A program made the translations under genes and the position numbers. DNA of 64,000 nucleotides, taken from positions 38,279,858 through 38,343,857 of the forward strand of contig NC_087071.1 of the NCBI RefSeq assembly GCF_963678635.1. The letters are read 5' to 3'. The notes below the pieces were generated by a model, which did no database searches, was not told where the DNA came from, and saw only the letters and a program-made list of their open reading frames with translations. This document shows positions 24,353 to 35,957 of the stretch, in pieces. Origin of the DNA: Symsagittifera roscoffensis. Taxonomy: Eukaryota; Xenacoelomorpha; Acoela; Convolutidae. The first letter of the stretch is position 1, and every line of letters begins with the position of its first letter.

Positions 24353-25336
24353 AATTTACCCCAAAAATGAGTCATTTTCGTTTTTCTTGATTAATCAAAA
24401 ATTACGCCAAAAATACCTCGTCGATCACAGACATATTTAATTCAAAGTTGACTTAATTTTACCAGTGGAATATGATCAAAGTCATTTTTCAAGAAAAATC
24501 ATATCTATTTCACATCAAAGAAAAAACAATTCCAACGATGTTCACGCCTATTTTGATTTTATTGCATCATTTTCCCTTTTAACCACAATCAAAAAAAGTT
24601 TGTGAAACTTTAAAAATATAATTATTGAGACAGGTACTACATATAATTATTGAGAAATGTACTCAAGGAGAATTTAAATGGAATGCTGGGAATATTTAGC
24701 GAAATGTAAATTTGAGAAAAAAAAGCTTTCAGCTAGAACTAAATAGCAACTAACGGTTAGTCTTTTGAAATTTGAACGTTGAATTTATATTCTCGCATAA
24801 CTAAATGTGCTTTTCAATTTAAACGTGTTAATAAGGGGTGTGTTTTACATTTACCTGTAATTTAGTTGTCAAAAATTAGCCCAACAAGGTTTAAGAAGGA
24901 TATATTCTCCAACAAAATTTTGCAACCCGTTTAAAAGTTGTTTATAAACAAATAGTTGGTATTTTATATAGTAAAAACGACCTTTTTTGTTATCAAGCAA
25001 AAATAAATTAATTTATACAATGTTTTGGAGAATATACTACTCTTTGAGTTTGTTGGGCTACGTAAGGGGCTCATTTTGATATTTTTATGTCTGTCATCGA
25101 CTATGTACTTTTGGCGTAATTTTCTATTAACTAAGAAAAGCCAAAATGACCCATTTTTGGGGTAAAATTTTGGGCCCGAATTTCGCAAAACAAATTACCT
25201 GATAATATTTCTGCTTAAATTTTAAGCAAGTTTTGTCTTCATAAGTTTTGACTTAAACTCAACCCAATTTGAGAAAAATACGTTTGAAATTTCAATTTTA
25301 ACGCGTTTTGTCCGGTTAAATTAAATCAACACACTG
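24353..25336. mobile_element. Long-TIR Tc1/mariner-type miniature element, copy B, truncated on the left
   Basis: The left arm starts abruptly inside the element (ACCCCAAAAATGAGTC) directly after the LTR element. The right arm is complete, ending AAATCAACACACTG with TA at 25,337-25,338. The left arm is also split by about 430 bp of other DNA (24,449-24,879). It has the empty site for the 99-bp insert found in other copies (GGCTACGTAAGGGGCTC near 25,055). Confidence 0.75.
24449..24879. mobile_element. Insert in the left arm of miniature element B
   Basis: Arm sequence breaks off after ATTCAAAG and resumes with AGCCCAACAAGG. The ~430 bp between is AT-rich and non-coding. Its ends, TTGACTTAATTTTACCAG and the complement of ...CTGTAATTTAGTTGTCAA, are loosely inverted-repeat-like, suggesting a further small DNA element. 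Its family is unknown. Confidence 0.4.
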
Positions 25337-25338
25337 TA

Positions 25339-27314
25339 GTTTCAATGAAAAAAAATCAGTTACGTTGATTCCTGTTGCAGTTTTTTTTTCAAATGCTATT
25401 TCTGGCTGGAAGCACTTAACATGTTTTGTAAGAGTGCAGTTTCGATACCAATTAACCTGAATTTACAAAAGGAAGCATATCTGCATGTAAAACAAGAACC
25501 AAAAATGGACCTAAAAATGTTTGCTAAATTTGATCTTTTCGAATTAGTCGATAAGTCGATAGAGCTCACAAAACCCATACTAAAGCTCTCAATAGCCCTT
25601 GTTTTACAAATTAAGGCTTTTTAAAAGTGTCCTGATCAACACAGATGAACGATTCACTAACTTCTATCGTTCCTCGCAACTTTGAAGAAAAAACACCTAA
25701 TTTTATTAAAAACTTGATAATTAGTTTGGTGAATATTAGCAACTAAAATAATTTTTTAGATAATTTTAAAGCTGAACTTGCAGGTCAATTTGGTTACACA
25801 AATATTGCACCGGAGGAGCCAAAACATTCGAATTTTTTGCTGATTTAGCCAGAATTCACGATAGCTTTTTTGTACGATTCCAATAATTTTTGATTAACGG
25901 CCGTGTTTCATTGGTATAATTTATAAGTTTTCATTGTTATAATTTTTGCCGTGTTCTCTTGTCTTCTCGGATATAATCGATAGCCCCGTTTCCAAAACCA
26001 ACAGCAGTGACAATATTACCATGCGCAGGATGGTAGCGAACCTAAATGAATTGAATTGTCTCAATAATTGATGACTGATAACTATCTGATAACTGGTTAG
26101 TCGGTTTTGTTCTAACCCCTGCAAATAGAAGGAAATTTCTTTTTTGGGGCATTTTTCAAACCTTTTAAAAACAGCGGGAAAAGATAATACATAGATCTCA
26201 CTAAATAAAATTTCTTGAAAGGGTTGGGGTGATAACTGATAGTTCATGTGGCTCAAGTGAGTAAAAAGTCAATATCTCGGTTCCATCATTTTTATTTTTT
26301 TTTATTCAGTGGAGCAAGGTTGTTGACGTGAAAATAATTTTTTTGCAATATAAAAAAAAACTGGGAAAATTGACTGAAAAATTGAAAATATGTTTCATCA
26401 ACTTTGTTGATAGAATCGTATCAGATGGTCTATTTTTGTAATTTTGATTCGATCTGGGTCATAAGCAATTTTCAAACAAAAGTCGTAAATTAGTTCCGAA
26501 TAAAAGAATTCTTCACATTTTTACGGATCTTTCTGGCTTTTGTACTTTTGTACTTGTTCTTACTGAGGAATGTGATTCAAAAATATCCATCCGTCTTGAG
26601 GTTTAAATCAATGATGAGAGGGATTTACAAGTTTTGTCATTTATAAAAAAACTTGCAAAAATTAACAAACTAACATTTCGCAAAAATTAACGATCTATTT
26701 TTGACCTTGACAATAACTCATCCTGAGATAATTGACCGTCTTGCGAGGAAATGAAGAGAAATCCATAATGCGCCTGTGATACTCGAGGGCATCGACACCA
26801 TAGTTCAATCCCTCCCCCCGAAAAAGCGCAAGTTGAAATTTACAACAGTCTCCTGGAAAACTAAGTATAAATGAATTTATCAGACAAAGGTATTTAAGGT
26901 TGTCTCGATATCCGAAGGTTTTTTAATTTCCAATTTTAATACAAAACAAGACTGCTCCTATTAGGCCGAAGCCTTGAATGTTCAGACTGCCTTTAAAAGT
27001 CTACTGTGCAGTGTTTGTGTACAAAAGTGACGAAAATTTTCAAAAAAAAACGATGAAAAAAACTCAAAAATTTTTGAAAACTTTTTGAGATTTTTTCTAA
27101 AAATCATCCGTCCACTTGCCATATAAATTGTAAAGTAATAGAACTCACTCAAAGTAACATAGCTTTTATGACAAACAGCCTGCTTGTTTGTTGCGGTGAA
27201 AATGATGCTAACAAAAGGAATGGAATATTTGTGCTCGGGTGGTTTTTTTTTCTTTAGACAAATTTCAATTTTTTAGCTAGACATTTTTGATGAATTTTTT
27301 ACCCATTCAAGAAG
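25339..27314 (-). pseudogene. Duplicated host-like block, copy 2, with broken two-exon gene end
   Basis: Homologous to 12,142-13,800 and 30,087-32,103. First exon at 26,852-26,722 (131 bp) reads DCCKFQLALFRGEGLNYGVD, but the donor base after it has changed from GT to AT. The second exon begins at 26,041 (GTTCGCTACC, a silent change from GTTCGTTACC) and lacks about 68 bp near 25,950. This copy therefore cannot make the ending seen in the other two. From about 27,190 the block contains TTTGTGCTCGGGTGG sequence shared with 33,940-34,020. Confidence 0.55.
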
Positions 27315-27316
27315 TA

Positions 27317-28045
27317 CAGTGCTGATTTAAATTAACCGGACAAAACAAGCTAAACTTGAAATTTAAAACGGGTATTTCTCAAATTGAGTTGAGCTTATGT
27401 GGAAACTTATGGAGACAAAACTTGCTTAAAACTTCAGCAGAATTAATATTGTGTAATTTGTTTTTGCAAAATTCGGGCCCAAAATTTTACCCAAAAAATG
27501 GATCATTTTGGCTTTTCTTAGTTAATCCAAAATTACGCCGAAAAGAGCGAATCGATCACAGGCATAATTATATCAAATTGAGCCCCTTACGTAGCCCAAC
27601 AAACTTTAAGGAGGGTGTATTCTCCAAAAAATATTTGCAAACCGTTTAAAAATAGTTTTTAAATAAAAAGTTGGTATTTTATATAGTAAAACAACCTTTT
27701 TTGTAAAAACAAGAATAAATTATTTTATACAATGTTTCGGAGAATCTACTCTTCTTAAAAATAGTTGGACTACGTAAGGGGCTCACTTTGATATAATTAT
27801 GTCTGTGATCAACTCGTTATTTTCGGCGTAATTTTTGATTAACTAAGAAAAGCCAAAATGACCCATTTTTTGGGTATAATTTTGGGCCCGAATTTGAAAA
27901 AGAAATTTTACCATATTAATTCTGCTGAATTTTTAAGTAAGTTTTGTCTCTACAAGTTTTCACATAGGCTCAACCCAATTTGAGAAAAACGCGTTTTAAA
28001 TTTCAAGTTAAACGATTTTTGTCCGGTTAGTTTAAATCAGCACTG
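27317..28045. mobile_element. Long-TIR miniature element, copy E
   Basis: Starts CAGTGCTGATTTAAATTA and ends TTTAAATCAGCACTG. TA lies at 27,315-27,316 and 28,046-28,047. The second TA is shared with the next element. 729 bp, non-coding, no 99-bp insert. The same element in the duplicate block is copy F. Confidence 0.8.
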
Positions 28046-28047
28046 TA

Positions 28048-28896
28048 CAGTGCTAATTTAAACAAACCGGACAAAACGCGGTAAACTCGAATTTAAAACC
28101 CGTTTTTCTCAAATCGGGTTGAGTCTAGGTGAAAACTTTTGATGACAAAACTTGCCTAAAATTTTAGCAGAATTAATATGGTGATTTTGTTTTGCAAAAT
28201 TCGGGTCCGAAATTTTATCCCAAAAAAGGTTCATTTTGGCTGTTCTTAATTAATCAAAAATTACGCCGAAAATACCCAGTCGATCACAGACATAATTGTA
28301 TCAAAGTGAGCCCCTTACGTAGCCCAATAAACTTTAAGAAGGATATATTCTCCAAAAAAACTTTGCAACCCATTTAAAAGTTGTTTTTAAATAAATAGTT
28401 GGTATTTTATATAGTAAACACGACTTTTTTTGTCTATCAAGCAAAAATAAATTAATTTTAAACAATGTTTTGGTGAATATACTCTTCTTAAAGTTTGTTG
28501 GGCTACGTACCGTTTTAATGGATTATAATCGATTATTTTGTCATTTTATAGATAATGACCATATTATCACAAAATAATCAATTATGATCCATGGGCGCTC
28601 GGTGCGGGTAAGGAGCTCATTTTGATTTAATTATGTCTGTGATCGACTGGGTACTTTTGGCGTAATTTTCTACTAACGTAATTTTTGATTAACTAAGAAT
28701 AGCCAAAATGACCCATTTTTGGGGTAAAATTTTGGGCCCGAATTTCGCAAAACGAATTACACCATATTATTTCTGCTAAAAATTTAAGCAAGTTTTGTGT
28801 TCATAAGTTTCCACTTAAACTCAGCCCAACTTGAGAAAAACGCGTTTGAAATTTTAATTTTAACGCGTTTTGTCCGGTTAATTTAAATCAGCACTG
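28048..28896. mobile_element. Long-TIR miniature element, copy C, with 99-bp insert
   Basis: Starts CAGTGCTAATTTAAACAA directly after the shared TA and ends TTTAAATCAGCACTG with TA at 28,897-28,898. The 99-bp insert lies at 28,510-28,608 between TA dinucleotides. Confidence 0.8.
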
Positions 28897-30527
28897 TAGT
28901 TTCAATGAAAAAAATCTGTTAAGTTGATTCATGTTGCAATTTCTTTTTCAAATGCTATTTCTAGAAGCACCAAAAATGTTTTGTGAGAGTGCAGTTTCGA
29001 TACCAATTAACCTGAATTTACAAAAGGAAGCATATCTGCATGTAAAATTTGAACAAAAATGGCTCAAATTTGCTAAATGTGATCTTTTTGAATTTTGAGA
29101 AGTCAAAAGATGATCACAAAACCACTAATAGAGCTCTGAATAGCCCTTGTTTTAAACATTAGGGCTTTTTAAAAGTGTCCTGATCAACACAGTTGAACGA
29201 TTCACTAACTTCTATCGTTCCTCGCAACTTTGAACAAAAAACACCTAATTTTATTAAAAACTTGATAATTAGTTTGGTGAATTATAGCAACTAAAATAAT
29301 TTTTTAGATAATTTGCAGGTCAATTTGGTTACACAAATATTGCCTAAAATTTTAGCAGAATTAATTTGGTGATTTTGTTTTGCAAAATTCGGGTCCGAAA
29401 TTTTATCCCAAAAAAGGTTCATTTTGGCTGTTCTTAATTAATCAAAAATTACGCCGAAAATACCCAGTCGATCACAGACATAATTGTATCAAAGTGAGCC
29501 CCTTACGTAGCCCAATAAACTTTAAGAAGGATATATTCTCCAAAAAAACTTTGCAACCCATTTAAAAGTTGTTTTTAAATAAATAGTTGGTATTTTATAT
29601 AGTAAACACGACTTTTTTTGTCTATCAAGCAAAAATAAATTAATTTTAAACAATGTTTTGGTGAATATACTCTTCTTAAAGTTTGTTGGGCTACGTACCG
29701 TTTTAATGGATTATAATCGATTATTTTGTCATTTTATAGATAATGACCATATTATCACAAAATAATCAATTATGATCCATGGGCGCTCGGTGCGGGTAAG
29801 GAGCTCATTTTGATTTAATTATGTCTGTGATTGACTGGGTACTTTTGGCGTAATTTTCTACTAACGTAATTTTTGATTAACTAAGAATAGCCAAAATGAC
29901 CCATTTTTGGGGTAAAATTTTGGGCCCGAATTTCGCAAAACGAATTACACCATATTATTTCTGCTAAAAATTTAAGCAAGTTTTGTGTTCATAAGTTTCC
30001 ACTTAAACTCAGCCCAACTTGAGAAAAACGCGTTTGAAATTTTAATTTTAACGCGTTTTGTCCGGTTAATTTAAATCAGCACTGTAGTTTCAATGAAAAA
30101 AATCTGTTAAGTTGATTCATGTTGCAATTTCTTTTTCAAATGCTATTTCTAGAAGCACCAAAAATGTTTTGTGAGAGTGCAGTTTCGATACCAATTAACC
30201 TGAATTTACAAAAGGAAGCATATCTGCATGTAAAATTTGAACAAAAATGGCTCAAATTTGCTAAATGTGATCTTTTTGAATTTTGAGAAGTCAAAAGATG
30301 ATCACAAAACCACTAATAGAGCTCTGAATAGCCCTTGTTTTAAACATTAGGGCTTTTTAAAAGTGTCCTGATCAACACAGTTGAACGATTCACTAACTTC
30401 TATCGTTCCTCGCAACTTTGAACAAAAAACACCTAATTTTATTAAAAACTTGATAATTAGTTTGGTGAATTATAGCAACTAAAATAATTTTCTAGATAAT
30501 TTGCAGGTCAATTTGGTTACACAAATA
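28152..30527. repeat. 1,188-bp near-identical tandem duplication
   Basis: Units 28,152-29,339 and 29,340-30,527 have the same length and differ at only a few positions seen by eye (for example AATATGG/AATTTGG, GATCGACT/GATTGACT, TTTTTTAG/TTTTCTAG). The 4-mer TTGC stands at both outer edges and at the join, which is the expected microhomology. Each unit contains most of miniature element C plus the start of the host-like block. Confidence 0.9.
29340..30084. mobile_element. Miniature element C', left-truncated by the tandem duplication
   Basis: Begins inside the left arm at the duplication join and runs to ATTTAAATCAGCACTG, with TA at 30,085-30,086. The 99-bp insert is at 29,698-29,796. Confidence 0.8.
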
Positions 30528-32103
30528 TTGCACCGGAGGAGCCAAAACAATCGAATTTTTTGCTGATTTAGCGAGAATTCACGATATCTTTATTTGTACG
30601 ATTCCAATAATTTTTTGATTTACGGCCGTGTTTCATTGGTATAGTTTATAAGTTTTCATTGGTATAAATTTTGCCGTGTACCACATATTATCATGTATGT
30701 TGTTAACCTTAATTGGAAAATGGTGAGTTGTGTTGGGATCAACTCTCTTGTCTTCTCGGATATAATCGATAGCCCCGTTTCCAAAACCAACAGCAGTGAC
30801 AATATTACCATGCGCAGGATGGTAACGAACCTAAATGAATTGAATTGTCTCAATAATTGATGACTGATAACTATCTGATAACTGGTTAGTCGGTTTTGTT
30901 CTAACCCCTGCAAATAGAAGGAAATTTCATTTTTGGGGCATTTTTCAAACCTTTTAAAAACAGCGGGAAAAGATAATACATAGATCTCACTAAATAAAAT
31001 ATCTTGAAAGGGTTGGGGTGATAACTGATAGTTCATGTGGCTCAAATGAGTAAAAATTCAATATCTCGGTTCCATCATTTTTATTTTTTTTATTCAGTGG
31101 AGCAAGGTTAATGACGTGAAAATAATTTTTTTGCAATATAAAAAAAAAAACTGGGAAAATTGACTGAAAAATTGAAAATATGTTTCATCAACTTTGTTGA
31201 TGGAATCGTATCAGATGGTCTGTTTTTTTAATTTTGATTTGATCTGGGTCATAAGCAATTTTCAAACAAAAGTCGTAAATTAGTTCCGAATAAAAGAATT
31301 CTTCACATTTTTACGGATCTTTCTGGCTTTTGTACTTTTGTACTTGTTCTTACTGAGGAATCTGATTCGATAATATCCATCCGTCTTGAGGTTTAAATCA
31401 ATGATGAGAGGGATATACAAGTTTTGTCCTTTATAAAAAAACTTGCAAAAATTAACAAATTAATATTTCGCAAAAATTAACGATCTATTTTTGACCTTGA
31501 CAATAACTCACCCTGAGATAATTGACCGTCTTGCGAGGAAATGAAGAGAAATCCATAATGCGCCTGTGATACTCGAGGGCATCGACACCATAGTTCAATC
31601 CCTCCCCCCGAAAGAGCGCAAGTTGAAATTTACAACAGTCTCCTGGAAAACTAAATATAAATGAATTTATCAGACAAAGGTATCTTAGGTTGTCTCGATA
31701 TCCGAAGGTTTTTTAATTTCTAATTTTAATACAAAACAAGACTGCTCCTATTAGGCCGAAGCCTTGAATGTTCAGAATGCCTTTAAAGTCTAATGTGCAG
31801 TGTTTGTGTACAAAAGTGATGAAAATTTTCAAAAAAAAATGATGAAAAAAATTCAAAAAATTTTGAAAACTTTTTGAGATTTTTTCTAAAAATCATCCGT
31901 CCACTTGCCATATAGTTTGTAAATTAATAGAACTCACTCAAAGTAACATAGCTTTTATGACAAACAGCCTGCTTGTTTGTTGCGGTGAAAATAATGGTAA
32001 CGAAAGGAATGGAATATTTGTGCTCGGGTGGTTTTTTTTTCTTTAGACAAATTTCAATTTTTTAGCTAGACATTTTTGATGGATTTTTTACCCATTCAAG
32101 AAG
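30087..32103 (-). repeat. Duplicated host-like block, copy 4
   Basis: Parallel to 25,339-27,314 at an offset of about 4,789 bases and highly similar. Ends at the TA before miniature element F. Confidence 0.8.
30633..31642 (-). pseudogene. Two-exon 3' end of an unrecognised gene, copy 4
   Basis: First exon 31,642-31,512 (131 bp) lies between a TTTTCCAG acceptor and a GTGAGT donor and reads DCCKFQLALFRGEG ... TVNYLR. Second exon 30,830-30,633 (198 bp with TGA) reads VRYHPAHGNIVTAVGFGNGA ... TYKLYQ. Exon sizes, phases and stop match copy 1 exactly. Differences from copy 1 include silent and conservative ones (I to V, CTC/CTT Leu). This is the best preserved copy. Family unknown. Confidence 0.5.
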
Positions 32104-32105
32104 TA

Positions 32106-32844
32106 CAGTGCTGATTTAAATTAACCGGACAAAACGCGCTAAACTTGAAATTTAAAACGGGTATTTCTCAAATTGAGTTGAGCTTATGTGGAAACTTATG
32201 GAGACAAAACTTGCTTAAAACTTCAGCAGAATTAATATTGTGTAATTTGTTTTTGCAAAACTTTACTTTTGGCCCAAAATTTTACCCGAAAAATGGGTCA
32301 TTTTGGCTTTTCTTAGTTAATCAAAAATTACGCCGAAAAGAGCGAATCGATCACAGACATAATTATATCAAAGTGAGTCCCTTACGTAGCCCAACAAACT
32401 TTAAGGAGGGTGTATTCTCCAAAAAATTTTTGCAAACCGTTTAAAAATAGTTTTTAACTAAAAAGTTGGTATTTTATATGGTAAAAACAACCTTTTTTGT
32501 CTATCAAACAAGAATAAATTAATTTATACAATGTTTCGGAGAATCTACTCTTCTTAAAAATAGTTGGACTACGTAAGGGGCTCACTTTGATATAATTATG
32601 TCTGTGATCAACTCGTTATTTTCGGCGTAATTTTTGATTAACTAAGAAAAGCCAAATTGACCCATTTTTTGGGTATAATTTTGGGCCCGAATTTTGAAAA
32701 AGAAATTTTACCATATTAATTTTGCTGAATTTTTAAGTAAGTTTGTCTCTACAAGTTTTCACCTAGGCTCAACCCAATTTGAGAAAAACGCGTTTTAAAT
32801 TTCAAGTTTAACGATTTTTGTCCGGTTAGTTTAAATCAGGACTG
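32106..32844. mobile_element. Long-TIR miniature element, copy F
   Basis: The counterpart of copy E in the second block: starts CAGTGCTGATTTAAATTA and ends TTTAAATCAGGACTG. TA on both sides, the right one shared with copy G. Confidence 0.8.
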
Positions 32845-32846
32845 TA

Positions 32847-33620
32847 CAGTGCTGATTTAAACAAACCGGACAAAACGCGGTAAACTCGAATTTAAAACCC
32901 GTTTTTCTCAAATCGGGTTGAGTCTAGGTGAAAACTTTTGATGACAAAACTTGCCTAAAATTTTAGCAGAGTTAATATGGTGATTTCGTTTTGCGAAGTT
33001 CGGCCCGAAATTTTACCCCAAAAATGAATCATTTTGGCTTTTCTTAGTTAATCAAAAATTACGCCGAAATTACCCAGTCAATCAGAGACATAACTATATC
33101 AAAGTGAGCCCCTTACGTAGCCCAACAAATTTTAAGAAAGGTATAATCTCCAAAATATTTAATAATTTAATTTATTTTTGTTTGATAGACAAAAAAGGTC
33201 GTTTTTACTATAAAAAATACCACTTTTTTATTTAAAAACAATTTTTAAACAATTTGCAATTTTTTTGGAGAAAATACTCTTGATAAAGTTTGTTGGGCTA
33301 CCCCCTTACGTAGCCCAACAATCTTTATCAAGAGTATTTTCTCCAAAAAAATTTGATCACTTTGATATAATCATGTCTGTGATCGACTGGGTATTTTCGG
33401 CGTAATTTTTGATTAACCAAGAAAAGCCAAAATGATCCATTTTTGGGTTAAAATTTTGGGCTCGAATTTCGCAAAACAAAATACACCATATTAAATCTGC
33501 TAAAATGTTGAGCAAGTTTTGTCTTCATAAGCATTCACCTAAACTCAACCCAATTTGAGCAAAATGGGTTTTAAATTTCAAGTTTAACGCGTTGTGTCTG
33601 GTTAACTTAAATCAGCACTG
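32847..33620. mobile_element. Long-TIR miniature element, copy G, with rearranged centre
   Basis: Starts CAGTGCTGATTTAAACAA and ends AACTTAAATCAGCACTG, with TA at 33,621-33,622. The centre carries an extra near-perfect palindrome: 40-base arms at 33,261-33,300 and 33,311-33,350 (one mismatch) around the loop CCCCCTTACG. The inner part is inverted relative to other copies. Confidence 0.8.
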
Positions 33621-33622
33621 TA

Positions 33623-34720
33623 TTATTATCCTGAGCCTAAATTGAAAAAACTTTAATATGGGATTGCTTTTTTCTAAAAGTTATGAGGGTTTAAAGATTT
33701 TTTTTTGGCTAATCTGGGACAATTAACGCGCGATATATTTCGCTTTACTAACCAATAAGCGAAGATTTGATCCGTCTTAGAAAATAATCTAAGCTGATTG
33801 ACGGAAGCTTACTTGCCATAATTGAATTGTTACAAGGATCGAAGTCTATCATTTTGTACTTTATATGGCGTGTGGGGGGATGATTATTACAAAAAATAAT
33901 TTAGTTGTTCCGACTTTCGTAAAGAAAGTAAAGGAAAATTTGTGCTCGGGGTGGTTTTTTTTTATTCAGAAAAACTTCGAATTTTTAACCAGCCATTTTG
34001 ACGGATTTTTTTAAATTTATCATTCAAAAAGTATTGTTGCCCTGAGCTTAATTTTCAAAAGATAATTTATCCGCGATTGTTTTTTATAAAGTTGAGGGGG
34101 CTTGGTGAATGTAATTGCGGTCAATTTGGGACAGTTAACGCGCGATATATTTCGCGCTATTAATGCGTAATCGGAAGTTTAATCCGTCTTACAAATCAAG
34201 CCAAATTGGTTGAAGCAGGGATAATTGCCAGAATTCATTTGTAACTAGGAGCGAAATATATCACTTTGCACTTTAATGGCGCGTAGTGGGATGATTCTCA
34301 GAACAAAATACTCTAATTTTATAAATATTTTTTTCCTTTCGTTTGTTACGTTTTTTGTTTTTTGTTATTACTGCTCCATAGATCTTATAAAGTCGTCGGA
34401 ACATTCAAGATGTCGAGCAGTCTTGTTTACTTTGGAGCGATGTCTAAGACGGATTAAATCTCCGCTTACGCGTTAATAGCGCGAAGTAAATTCCGCGTTA
34501 ACTCTCCCATATTGACCAAGTTAGTAATTTTTAAATCCCCATAATTTTACGAAAATTAATCAAATGTTGATATATTTTGAATAACAAAACCTTACGAATA
34601 GTATAAAAATATTGCTAGTTAAAAACTCGAAATTGTCTGGAGAAAAAAAACACCCCGAGCATAATTAGTCCGTCACTTTCTTCGAAAATCAAAACAATAA
34701 GCTTAGCGCTATGTTAGATA
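33623..34720. repeat. Another inverted-repeat element family
   Basis: The motif ACGCGCGATATATTTCGC recurs at about 33,727 and 34,138 in direct orientation. A diverged inverted counterpart lies near 34,445-34,500, next to AAGACGGATTAAATC. TTTGTGCTCGGGGTGG near 33,940 has its inverse CACCCCGAGCATAAT near 34,655. These arms define a non-coding fold-back element with a nested partial copy. Part of the same family flanks miniature elements E and F on the left. Confidence 0.55.
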
Positions 34721-34779
34721 TTAAAATTACGGGAAATTACCCATGAAGTAGCTGACAATAATGTTACACAATATACACG

Positions 34780-35337
34780 TGAAAAAGTGCTTAAGTCTGA
34801 AGCTAGAAACTTGTGAACAATACGTTTAGGCATATGCTATTTTTCATTAAGGAACGTTTACAAAAAACTTTACAATATGAAATCTGACATAAGAACACCT
34901 TAAGAGATTAACGACAAACCTTACTGAACTAAACACACTGATAATGAAAAAAAATAGAAAAACTACAGAGCCCAAATCATTGTACAAAAAACCAATATAT
35001 GCACTGGATCTATATTTTTATGGCAATCAACAGCAAAACCGTAACTATTTGTAAAAATTTAGCAAAACACAAACTTTGAAAAAATATTAGAAAAAAAACT
35101 CCAAAAAAGCGTAAACGCGGTTTAATTTCGCAAAAACATTGCTTTACCTCGAAAAGGAAAAATCAAAATTGCATCAATGATAAAAAAAAACCTCAAAAAA
35201 GTTTTCTAGACACTCGGAAAAATAGTTCTTTCTGTTCACAGACCACCTTTTAATGCTGACTTTTGAAATTTTTTTATGTTGGTGTTATGGAAAAACAACA
35301 AACTTTGCATTATTCTTTGAAATAAGAAAGAGCCGAC
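34780..35337. repeat. Diverged copy of the 13,800-14,340 sequence
   Basis: Shared runs such as GACAAACCTTACTGAACTAA and TTTTTATGGCAATCAACA show homology to the end of block copy 1. No gene recognised. It is cut by the assembly gap. Confidence 0.6.
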
Positions 35338-35537
35338 NNNNNNNNNNNNNNNNNNNNNNNNNNNNNNNNNNNNNNNNNNNNNNNNNNNNNNNNNNNNNNN
35401 NNNNNNNNNNNNNNNNNNNNNNNNNNNNNNNNNNNNNNNNNNNNNNNNNNNNNNNNNNNNNNNNNNNNNNNNNNNNNNNNNNNNNNNNNNNNNNNNNNNN
35501 NNNNNNNNNNNNNNNNNNNNNNNNNNNNNNNNNNNNN
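35338..35537. other. Assembly gap (200 N)
   Basis: Exactly 200 Ns, a conventional placeholder length, so the true distance is unknown. Confidence 1.
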
Positions 35538-35845
35538 AGGTCTAAAATTAAAATGGATTATAATCGATTATAATGGGTTATAATGGTTTTTTACTTTAGA
35601 AAAATCGATTATAATGGATTATCTTAGCAAAATAAATTGATTTTTTTGCCAAAAATAATAGGTTATAATTGATTGTAATGTATTATAATGGATTACTTTT
35701 CTTCAAAAATGACAAATCTAATTTGGCAATATAATCAATTTCGTGGTCTGAATTTTACATCTTTAATGGAACATAATGGATTGTTTTTGTCTCGGGAATC
35801 CGTTATAATCTACTAGAACTCATGGGCACTCCGTGCGGGATAGAT
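35538..35845 (+). mobile_element. ATAATGG-rich element, end piece
   Basis: Repeats of ATGGATTATAATCGATTA-like sequence, ending ATGGGCACTCCGTGCGGG. The 99-bp inserts in the miniature elements (GCGCTCGGTGCGGG end) look like internally deleted relatives. The small hairpin GCAC-TCC-GTGC near the end recalls Helitron-type ends, but no CTRR end was seen, so the class is left open. Confidence 0.45.
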
Positions 35846-35957
35846 CTGCAGAGTCCAAAAAAGTTATCGACAAAATCTAGTCTTAGTTCAATGTATCCAA
35901 AAAACTAGAAGAGTTGAATTCAAATACCAGTCCTACAGCACAAATCGTCAAACAAAG

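Noticed and set aside
35253-35573. 106-codon open frame
   Set aside because: It runs through the 200-N gap and so has no meaning.
35538-35845. Helitron end
   Set aside because: A small GCAC/GTGC hairpin precedes the end, but no CTRR terminus was seen, and the short relatives show TA duplication, which Helitrons do not make.
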